Assembly (NCBI RefSeq): GCF_003076135.1
Contig: NZ_QDGZ01000006.1
Location: forward strand, 124,001 to 188,000
Length of the DNA stretch: 64,000 bases
Source: Nocardioides gansuensis
Lineage (GTDB): Bacteria; Actinomycetota; Actinomycetes; Propionibacteriales; Nocardioidaceae
Direction: 5' to 3'
In this document: in pieces, positions 54,206 to 61,198 of the stretch
Layout of the letters: each line of letters starts with the position of its first letter
How positions within the stretch are numbered: the first letter of the stretch is position 1
Made by a program: the position numbers and the translations under genes
The notes under the pieces: model-generated
Databases searched by the model: none
Told to the model about the DNA's origin: nothing
The model's input: only the letters and a program-made list of their open reading frames with translations

Positions 54206-56380
54206 ATGACCGCCGCGACCACCGCCCAGGGCCGCGCCAGAACCGCGCCAGAACCCCGCCATCCCCAAGCCGATGCTCCCAGCGAGGCTCCGGCCCACGT
54301 GCCGGCCCTGGACGGAATCCGGGGCGTGGCCGTCGCATCGGTGCTTGCATTTCACGGCGGGCTGCCGTGGGCGACCGGCGGCTTTCTCGGTGTGGACGCG
54401 TTCTTCGTGCTCTCCGGCTACCTGATCACGGCGCTCTTGTTGGCCGAGTGGACTCGCAGCGGAGGACGGATCGACCTAGCTGCTTTCTGGGGACGGCGGG
54501 TACGGCGGCTGCTCCCGGCGCTGCTCCTGATGGTCACGGCCGTCGCGATCGGTGCGCGGGCGCTGCTGCCGCCCGAGGAGGTTCGGCTGCTGCGCGGTGA
54601 CGGGATGGCAGCCCTGTTCTACGTCGCCAACTGGCGGATGACCTTCCGGGGCGGTGACTACTTCGCTCAGACGGCTGCGCCGTCGCCGCTGGAGCACACT
54701 TGGTCGCTGGGCATCGAGGAGCAGTTCTACCTGGTGTGGCCACTGGTGCTGTGGGCGGTGCTGTATCCCGGGCGGCCAGGCCGCACGTCGATGCGCGCTC
54801 TTGCGAGGGGTCGGGTGCGGGCTCATCTGTGCTGGCTCGTCGTCGTGTGCGGCGTGGGAGCTGTTGCTTCGACGGCGGCACTCGCGGTGACGTACTCCGC
54901 GGAGGACCCGGGCCGGGCCTACTACGGGACCGACACCCGCGGTGCAGCCATCCTGATCGGGGCTGCGCTTGCGGCCTTGTTGGCGCTCCGGAGCCAAGGG
55001 CACACCGAGCTGCGCGGCGAGTCGGCGGCGCCGGTCAGTCCACGGTCGGTCACCCCGGGGTGGCGTCGAGTGGGTCTGGGTGGGTTGGCAGCGGCGGCGG
55101 CCGTGGCCGCGTTGTGGACGTCGACCCATGTGTCGGGCACGGACGAGGTGCTCTACCACGGAGGGATGGCCAGCTTCGCGCTCGCCGTGGCGGTGGTGAT
55201 CGCGCACGTGGTCTTGGTCCCGTCGGGGTTGTCCGCCCGGCTGCTCTCGGTGCCGCCGCTCCCGGCGCTGGGTCGGATTTCCTACGGCGTCTACCTGTGG
55301 CACTGGCCAGTGTTCATCGCTGCCAACGCGGATCGGACCGGACTGACCGGCCTGACCCTGTTCACGGTGCGTTGCCTCCTGGCCGTGGGCATCGCTTACC
55401 TCTCCTATGTGCTCGTTGAACGCCCGATCCAGCTACGAGTGCGGTCGAGGCGCCCGGTGTTCGCCGCGACCGGGGCAGGCGTCGCGCTTGCGGCCGGAGC
55501 TGCGGTGTTGGTGGTCACGACAACAGTGCCTCCGCTGCCGGCGCGGCCGGCGGACGCGTCGGTCGTCGCTGCGGTGGACCGTTTCCTGGAGGGCGATGGG
55601 GACGCCGAGGACGGGGCCACCAATGACCGCCGGAACAATCCGTTCAGAATGACGACCAAGCCGCCCCGGTCCCGGCCGAAGCCGCCACTGCATCACCGGC
55701 GGCCCGGACAGCCGGTTGTGGTCGACGTGTTCGGCGACTCGATTGCCTGGACGCTGGTGAACTATCTGCCCAGCCATCCCGACCTCGACGTTCGCGACCG
55801 CACGCTCATGGGCTGCGGGGTGAGCAGGACTGCCCCCTTCCGCTACTTCGGCCGCCTCTACCCCGGGCTGATGCCGACGTGCCGGGACTGGCCCCGGATC
55901 TGGCGGGCTGCGATTGCCAGGGACAATCCGGACGTCGCGTTCATCCTGGTCGGGCGGTGGGAAACCATGGACCGGGTCCTCGATGGGCGGTGGACGCACA
56001 TCGGCGACCCCGAGTTCGACGCGCACCTACAGTCCGAGCTCGACCTGGCCATCCGCGTGGCCGGCGCCCGGGGGGCGCACGTGCTGCTCGCGACCGAACC
56101 CTACAACCGGCGCGGCGAACAGCTGGACGGGAGCCTGTATCCGGAGGACGAGCCGCAGCGCGTGACCGACTGGAACCAGCTGCTGCGCAGTGTCGCGAGC
56201 CGCCATCCGAATGTGACCGTCATCGGCTTTGGCGAACGAGTCTCCCCGGCGGGCCGCTTCACATGGACCGCCGGCGGCTATCAGGTCCGGTCGGACGGGC
56301 TGCACCTGACCCCGTCCGGCGTCCAGGGCTGGATAGCCCCATGGCTCCTGCCGCAACTGATCGGCGCCGTACCGAAGTGA
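54206..56380 (+). CDS. OafA-type membrane acyltransferase with SGNH domain
   Basis: A 724-aa two-domain enzyme that probably O-acetylates a surface polysaccharide or peptidoglycan. Residues 33-410 are an acyltransferase-3 domain with about ten helices (PALDGIRGVAVASVLAFHGG with catalytic-type His50; FFVLSGYLITALLL; HTWSLGIEEQFYLVWPLVLW; GRISYGVYLWHWPVFI). After a Pro/Arg-rich linker comes an SGNH domain with Ser512 (VFGDSIAW) and the Asp697/His700 pair (DGLHLTPSG). Third-position GC is visibly lower than in the metabolic clusters. The ATG at 54206 has no strong ribosome site. Confidence 0.9.
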   Translation: MTAATTAQGRARTAPEPRHPQADAPSEAPAHVPALDGIRGVAVASVLAFHGGLPWATGGFLGVDAFFVLSGYLITALLLAEWTRSGGRIDLAAFWGRRVRRLLPALLLMVTAVAIGARALLPPEEVRLLRGDGMAALFYVANWRMTFRGGDYFAQTAAPSPLEHTWSLGIEEQFYLVWPLVLWAVLYPGRPGRTSMRALARGRVRAHLCWLVVVCGVGAVASTAALAVTYSAEDPGRAYYGTDTRGAAILIGAALAALLALRSQGHTELRGESAAPVSPRSVTPGWRRVGLGGLAAAAAVAALWTSTHVSGTDEVLYHGGMASFALAVAVVIAHVVLVPSGLSARLLSVPPLPALGRISYGVYLWHWPVFIAANADRTGLTGLTLFTVRCLLAVGIAYLSYVLVERPIQLRVRSRRPVFAATGAGVALAAGAAVLVVTTTVPPLPARPADASVVAAVDRFLEGDGDAEDGATNDRRNNPFRMTTKPPRSRPKPPLHHRRPGQPVVVDVFGDSIAWTLVNYLPSHPDLDVRDRTLMGCGVSRTAPFRYFGRLYPGLMPTCRDWPRIWRAAIARDNPDVAFILVGRWETMDRVLDGRWTHIGDPEFDAHLQSELDLAIRVAGARGAHVLLATEPYNRRGEQLDGSLYPEDEPQRVTDWNQLLRSVASRHPNVTVIGFGERVSPAGRFTWTAGGYQVRSDGLHLTPSGVQGWIAPWLLPQLIGAVPK

Positions 56381-56660
56381 CGTCTTCGCGCCAGCCCCTG
56401 ACGTAAGCGACGGACGTCATCTCGGCGGATCCGGTAAAGCAGCGTTTGGCGGCGGCATGGGGCCACTCTGCAGCGACAAGTTTGCGCTCAAACAGCGTTC
56501 AATTGGTCCGACATCCGACGCCAACGCTCCTTGGCCTGGCGCTGCACGCACGCTGACCACGGATATCCCAGCGGGACTTCCAGGCATGACCACTGGCGAC
56601 GCCGACTTCGAACCCGGGCATGCGGCGGTGGCAGGTGCCGTGGTCGTGTCGTGTGTTGGG
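56381..56660. other. 280-bp non-coding stretch
   Basis: Lies between the convergent acyltransferase and SnoaL-like genes. It contains no supported frame and no perfect hairpin longer than 6 bp that I can see. Composition is nearer 60% GC than the window norm by eye. Confidence 0.5.
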
Positions 56661-57101
56661 CTACTGAGTTGTGGCTGCCTGTCCGGCGCTGACTCCGAGC
56701 TGCGCCATCAGCGCGCCGGTGTCGAGGTAGCTGCGTTGCGCCTTGATCTTGCCGTCGGCGAACTCGATGACGTCGCACAAGTGCAAGGTGACCGACCGTC
56801 CAGTCGCCGGGAGAGAGCCGGCGGGGGAGGACAGAGTCCCGGTGTGGGTTCCTTGGCCGGTGTACTCCACGGTGACGAAGTCGTCTTGTGCGATGACCTT
56901 GTCGACTGTGATCCGGCCGTCTGGGAAGGCGTCCGCCCAGGCGGTGTTGTACTGGCGGGCGCCGTCGGGGCCGCGGAAGGTCTGACCACTGCCGACGTCG
57001 GTGATGGAGCCGTCGGCGGCCATGCAATCGGAGAGATAGTCGAAATCGCGGTTGTTCCAGGCCTCGTACAGGCTGCGTGCGAGGTTGGTGTTGTCTGCCA
57101 T
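56661..57101 (-). CDS. SnoaL-like/NTF2-fold protein
   Basis: A 146-aa protein with the SnoaL-type pattern: LARSLYEAWNNRDFDYLSDC, then FRGPDGARQYNTAWADAFPD, DDFVTVEYTGQGTHTG and LHLCDVIEFADGKIKAQRSY. Members bind small hydrophobic molecules, and some are polyketide cyclases or ester-handling enzymes; most are uncharacterised. The ATG at 57101 has GGAGG 5 bp upstream, and the longer frame beyond it is not family-like. Confidence 0.85.
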   Translation of the reverse strand: MADNTNLARSLYEAWNNRDFDYLSDCMAADGSITDVGSGQTFRGPDGARQYNTAWADAFPDGRITVDKVIAQDDFVTVEYTGQGTHTGTLSSPAGSLPATGRSVTLHLCDVIEFADGKIKAQRSYLDTGALMAQLGVSAGQAATTQ

Positions 57102-57246
57102 GAGAGCCTCCGCTCTGGCACCTGCCCACCCTGACCTTGGCAATCTAGTTTCCCGGGCCAGTGGGCGACAATAGCGCCATCGGGCGGTTCTCGCGCGGGG
57201 GAGAGACTCGCTCCCGGAACCCGGCTTGAAGAGGAGGTGTCGGCTA

Positions 57247-57471
57247 GTGTTCTGGTCCCGGTACATGCCCTGTGAGCGCTGTGGCGCGTCGCTGGACCGG
57301 ACCGCCGCGGCGTCCCATGAGTGTGACCCCGAACGGCTGGCCGAGTACCAGATGTTCGGGATGCGGCACGAGATCGCGGGCTTCGAGAAGCGGCTGCGGG
57401 ATTACCTGGACCGTGCGCATGGGCGGTTCGAGGTCTGGCTGGCGGCCCACCACGTCCGCCGCAAGACCTGA
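57247..57471 (+). CDS. Small Cys-rich conserved-looking protein
   Basis: A 74-aa protein starting at GTG 57247, 9 bp after GAGGAGG; an in-frame ATG at 57265 gives 68 aa. YMPCERCGASLDRTAAASHE followed by Cys makes a possible C-X2-C...H-X-C zinc site, then an amphipathic helix (GFEKRLRDYLDRAHGRFEVW). I have the impression of a common actinobacterial small protein with this pattern but cannot name it. It is divergent from the SnoaL gene. Confidence 0.7.
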   Translation: MFWSRYMPCERCGASLDRTAAASHECDPERLAEYQMFGMRHEIAGFEKRLRDYLDRAHGRFEVWLAAHHVRRKT

Positions 57472-58076
57472 TCGGGTGCAACTCACGGAGGCGCATCGCG
57501 CTCACGCTGGATTTCGTGACGGTTCGCGCGCCGCAACCCCGAGCAAGCAGTGCGTCGAAGTCCCCGGCTTGAAGGGAGCGCAGCCGCATAGGCATCCAGG
57601 ACTTCGCACGGCATGCGAAGCGACCACGACCGGGGAGCGGGTGGGCTGGAGCTCGGTGAGCCGGAGGGCGAACTGGTGAGGCTCGATGTAGCGCGGGATG
57701 CGGGCGCGGGACTCCGGCAGCGCCCATTCGGTGGGCCCATTGGCTCAACGCCTCCGCGAGCCGGACCTGCCCGGCGGCGAAGGTGGGGGCGTCGAGCAGC
57801 CCCGTCCCCGAGGTCCGCCTCCGCTGAACGTGTGCCGGGAACCGCCGGGCGACCAATGTCCGCGTGTCTATCGCGAGCGGACCAATCGACCACCGGACAC
57901 AACCCTGGAGGTCGCAGGGGCTTGCCGTTTATGGGTGATGCGACGACCGATCGTGCCGTTCTAATCTGGCGCGACGGCAAGACGGACGAGTCTGCGCGGA
58001 TTTTCTTTGCCCCCGGAGCCAGGCGCACGTCCCCTGGCTGACCTGAAGGACCAGCTGCGCCCCCGGGAGGATCTCC
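57472..58076. other. 605-bp stretch with a possible decayed gene
   Basis: No intact gene. The minus strand at 57607-57747 has a coding-like segment (listed separately). The rest, including the A/T-richer area 57920-58000, shows no motif beyond the ribosome site GGGAGGATCTCC before the gene at 58077. Confidence 0.55.
57607..57747 (-). pseudogene. Possible fragment of a decayed gene
   Basis: One minus-strand frame after a stop reads TEWALPESRARIPRYIEPHQ and FALRLTELQPTRSPVVVASH with nearly every third codon position G or C, as in real genes here. It has no start and no recognised family, and the frame loses its coding look beyond 57607. A remnant of a lost gene is the simplest reading; chance in high-GC DNA is possible. 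Confidence 0.3.
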
Positions 58077-60041
58077 ATGGCTGCGACAGCTGTCCCGTCT
58101 CGACACCCGCGACCGGGAGTCGGTTGGCCCTGGGGGTTGGCGATCGCGGTGATGCTCACCATGGCCTGGGTCGGGGTGGCGCCGACCCAGCCGGCCACGG
58201 CGGCAGGAGTCGTGAGCTACGGGGGCGCCACCTCGGTCGCGCAGACCACGAAGACGCGTTCGGTGACCCTCACGAAGCCGGCCCGTGCGGCGGTCGGAGA
58301 CGTGCTGGTCGCGAGCTTCACCACCAACAACACGCCGAAGATCGGCTCGAGGCCGGCGGGATGGACCTCCCTGCTCCCGGGCAGGTTGAGGGCAGGAAGC
58401 AGCAGCAGCTTGTTCGCCTTCTACCGCGTGGTCACCGCCACGGACGCCCAGCGCACCAGCTGGACCTGGACCCTCTCCTCACGCCAGGGCTGGAGCGGCG
58501 GTATGGCGCGCTACGTGGGTGTGGACCCGGACCGTCCCATCGACACCTCGGTGTCGGTGGCGAGGAGCTCGAGCAGGACCACGATCAGGGTGCCGAGCGT
58601 GACGACGACGACGAGCGGGACGATGCTCATCGGCGGCATCGGCGCCAACGCCGGCAGGTTCACCACGACCCAGCCCGCGGGGTGGACGCAGGCCTGGGAA
58701 AGAGCCCGCGGCGAGGCCTCGGCGCACGCCTACCGTCCACAGCAGAAGGCTGGAGCCACCCGTGGGCAGACCTGGACCGTGAGGTCGGCGCGCACGCTGG
58801 CTGGCTGGATGACCGCGCTACGGCCTGCACCTACGGCACCGACAACTCCGGCACCGACAACTCCGGCACCGACAACTCCGGCACCGACAACTCCGGCACC
58901 GACAACTCCGGCACCGACAACTCCGGCACCGACAACTCCGGCACCGACAACTTCGGCACCGACATCCCCGGCACCCACAGCCTCCTTCACCGTGACCCCA
59001 GCCAGCGGCACGGCGCCGTTGGCGGTGACCTTCACCGACACCTCCACCGGCAGCCCGACCAGCTGGCTGTGGGACTTCGGCGACGGCACCACCTCCGCCA
59101 CCCAGCACCCCACCCACACCTACACGACCACCGGCACCTACACCGTGTCCTTGACGGCCACCAACGCCGCAGGCTCCGACACCGCCACCCGGACCGAAGC
59201 GGTCACCGTGCAAGCACCACCCCCCGGCGATGTCCCCGTGCTGGTCGGTGCCGGCGACATTGCCGACTGCAGCCTGTCGGAGGACAGCGCCACCGCGGCG
59301 CTGCTCAGCTCGACGCCCGGCACGGTCTTCACCCTGGGAGACAACGCCTATCCCGACGGCACTACGGCGGACTTCGCCGACTGCTACCACCCCACCTGGG
59401 GGATCGTGAAGGACCGCACCCGACCGGTGGCGGGGAACCACGAGTACCACACCACCAACGCCGCCCCCTACTACGCCTACTTCGGTGCCGCCGCCGGCGA
59501 CCCGACCAAGGGCTGGTACAGCTACGACATCGGCACCGACTGGCACGTCGTCGTGCTGAACAGCAACTGCTCCTTCGTCGGCGGGTGCGGAGCAGGCTCG
59601 CCACAGGAGCAATGGCTCCGCGCCGACCTCGCCGCCAGCACCCGCGCCTGCACCGTCGCCATGTGGCACAACCCGCGCTTCAGCTCGGGCATCTACGGCG
59701 ACGACTCCTCGACCAACGCGTTCTGGCAGGCCCTCTACCAAGACGGCGCCGAGCTGATCCTCACCGGCCACGAGCACCATTACGAACGGTTCGCGCCCCA
59801 GAACCCCGCCGGCGTCGCCGACCCGGCATACGGGATCCAGCAAATCATCGTCGGGACCGGCGGCAAGGACCTCCGCTGGTTCAACACGATCGCAGCGAAC
59901 AGCCTGGTCCGCAGCGTGACCTCCCACGGAGTGCTGAAGCTGACACTCCACAGCGCCAGCTACGACTGGAACTTCCTGCCGATCCCCGGAGACGCCCTCA
60001 ACGACAGCGGCACGAACACCTGCCACGGCGCCCCTTCCTAG
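58077..60041 (+). CDS. Secreted PKD-domain metallophosphoesterase with PT-rich repeat linker
   Basis: A 654-aa exported protein. Order: signal peptide (to about residue 43, ending ATAAG); a beta-rich N-terminal region (44-250); a Pro/Thr/Ala repeat linker (253-298, PAPTT units); a PKD domain (307-390, WLWDFGDGTTSATQHPTHTY); and a calcineurin-like phosphoesterase domain with AGDIADC, TLGDNAYPDG, AGNHEYH, WHNPRF and TGHEHHYERF. All metal-binding motifs look intact. It may release phosphate from extracellular substrates. The start is the ATG at 58077. No sortase or membrane anchor is visible. Confidence 0.9.
   Translation: MAATAVPSRHPRPGVGWPWGLAIAVMLTMAWVGVAPTQPATAAGVVSYGGATSVAQTTKTRSVTLTKPARAAVGDVLVASFTTNNTPKIGSRPAGWTSLLPGRLRAGSSSSLFAFYRVVTATDAQRTSWTWTLSSRQGWSGGMARYVGVDPDRPIDTSVSVARSSSRTTIRVPSVTTTTSGTMLIGGIGANAGRFTTTQPAGWTQAWERARGEASAHAYRPQQKAGATRGQTWTVRSARTLAGWMTALRPAPTAPTTPAPTTPAPTTPAPTTPAPTTPAPTTPAPTTPAPTTSAPTSPAPTASFTVTPASGTAPLAVTFTDTSTGSPTSWLWDFGDGTTSATQHPTHTYTTTGTYTVSLTATNAAGSDTATRTEAVTVQAPPPGDVPVLVGAGDIADCSLSEDSATAALLSSTPGTVFTLGDNAYPDGTTADFADCYHPTWGIVKDRTRPVAGNHEYHTTNAAPYYAYFGAAAGDPTKGWYSYDIGTDWHVVVLNSNCSFVGGCGAGSPQEQWLRADLAASTRACTVAMWHNPRFSSGIYGDDSSTNAFWQALYQDGAELILTGHEHHYERFAPQNPAGVADPAYGIQQIIVGTGGKDLRWFNTIAANSLVRSVTSHGVLKLTLHSASYDWNFLPIPGDALNDSGTNTCHGAPS
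58835..58969 (+). repeat. 15-bp tandem repeat inside the phosphoesterase gene
   Basis: Nine units of GGCACCGACAACTCC: seven perfect copies (58835-58939), one with a single change and one with three. Each unit adds five residues (A-P-T-T-P) to the linker, so copy-number change keeps the frame. Other frames are also open across it, a consequence of the 15-bp period. Confidence 0.95.
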
Positions 60042-60343
60042 AACGCCGCAGGTTCAGGTTGGTGGTCCCTGAGATGCGCGACCGCCCCGGGTCGCCTTCG
60101 GCAGAGTCGTCACGGTGGGGAGGACTTCCAAGCCTGGACGGTACGCGGCGGTCACATGGGCGACGGCGTCTGGGCCCGGGATTTTTCGTTGTGCGAGTGT
60201 GGGGCCGAGACGGCCCCTGACCGCGCTTCCACCCGGGACGCCGCGTCACATCAGCCGGCCTGGGCACTGTACGGCGACCCTGCCACGGCATAGCGTCAGA
60301 GATGATGCAACAGCGCATCTGTCAACGCTGGAAGGAGGAGCAG
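60042..60343. other. 302-bp non-coding stretch
   Basis: Lies between the phosphoesterase and CBS genes. Frames here are continuations of out-of-frame readings. GGGATTTTTCG near 60180 is a short T-run after CTGGGCCCGGG, which could act as a weak terminator. The ribosome site GAAGGAGGAG (60331-60340) belongs to the next gene. Confidence 0.5.
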
Positions 60344-61018
60344 ATGACATTCCTCGACAAGGCGAAGGCGACAGCCGAACGGGCGCGGGAGCAGGCCACA
60401 CACGGCGTCGAGCTGGGCCGGACCCGGTTGGAAGGGGTGCAGGTCCACCGGAAGTACCTCCGGCTCCTGGAGAGGCTCGGTGAGGCGTACTACGCCGAGC
60501 AGAAGGGCACCGGGACGCACGAGAAGGTGGCTGCGGTGCTCGAAAAGGTGGACGCTCACACACGGTCGCACCCAGAGGTGACAACGGGCGTGGCCCCGAC
60601 CCGCGCCGCGCGAGACATCATGCACGCCGGTGCCGAGTGCGTCGGCGAGAGCGACAGCCTGCTGACCGCAGCGCAGAAGATGCGTGACCTCGGCGTGGGT
60701 TCGATACCGGTCTGCGGCGCCGACGACCGCCTGCACGGGATCATCACCGATCGGGACATCACCATCCGTTGCGTGGCTGAGGGCCGTGACCCGGCCACGA
60801 TGCGGGCGGTCGACCTGGCCCAGGGTGAGGTCTTCTGGGTGGACGCCGCTTCTGGGATCAACGAGGTGCTCCGTGAGATGGAGACCCACCAGGTCAAGCG
60901 GCTCCCGGTCATCGAGGACCACCGTCTCGTAGGGATGATCAGCGAGGCCGACCTGGCCCGGCACCTCAGTGAGGACCAGCTCGCGGAGTTCGTCGAGAAG
61001 GTCTACGGCGCAGCCTGA
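60344..61018 (+). CDS. CBS-domain protein with helical N-terminus
   Basis: A 224-aa protein. Residues 1-75 form a charged, coiled-coil-like region (FLDKAKATAERAREQATHGV; KYLRLLERLGEAYYAEQKG). Two CBS domains follow (about 87-144, DRLHGIITDRDIT, and 153-210, HRLVGMISEADLARHL), a pair that binds adenine nucleotides in other proteins. The ATG at 60344 follows GGAGGAG; a frame start at 60302 lacks such a site. The helical part may tether or oligomerise the sensor pair. Partner unknown. Confidence 0.87.
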   Translation: MTFLDKAKATAERAREQATHGVELGRTRLEGVQVHRKYLRLLERLGEAYYAEQKGTGTHEKVAAVLEKVDAHTRSHPEVTTGVAPTRAARDIMHAGAECVGESDSLLTAAQKMRDLGVGSIPVCGADDRLHGIITDRDITIRCVAEGRDPATMRAVDLAQGEVFWVDAASGINEVLREMETHQVKRLPVIEDHRLVGMISEADLARHLSEDQLAEFVEKVYGAA

Positions 61019-61186
61019 AGTCGCCGACATGAAGTGGCCGGGTGCTACCAGAAATGTGGCACCCGACCACACCACGGCGCAACCGGGCGGCTGAGCGCAT
61101 GGTCATGCGCGCGGGGCGCCAGCCACCTCCTCGCTCGTTGGCTTGGGGGTGCGGCAGAGTTGGGCCGCGGCACGCGCACGCCGCCC

Positions 61187-61198
61187 TACGCTGGCCGC
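61187..61198 (+). promoter_or_regulatory. Possible leaderless promoter of the helicase gene
   Basis: TACGCT (61187-61192) ends 6 nt before the GTG at 61199, the spacing of a leaderless transcript, and no ribosome site precedes the GTG. No good -35 box is seen 16-19 nt upstream, so this is tentative. Confidence 0.35.

Noticed and set aside
56488-56660. Minus-strand tail ending in a basic segment, considered as a transposase remnant
   Set aside because: It is the extension of an out-of-frame reading of the SnoaL-like gene. No terminal repeats, target duplication or transposase motif could be seen.
58835-58969. Tandem array considered as CRISPR
   Set aside because: The units are directly contiguous with no spacers and lie inside a coding linker.
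58818-60026. Minus-strand frame with VGAGVVGAG/CRSCRC-like repeats, resembling a repeat protein
   Set aside because: The repeats are the 15-bp tandem array read on the wrong strand. The plus-strand phosphoesterase has a signal peptide, a PKD domain and intact metal motifs.
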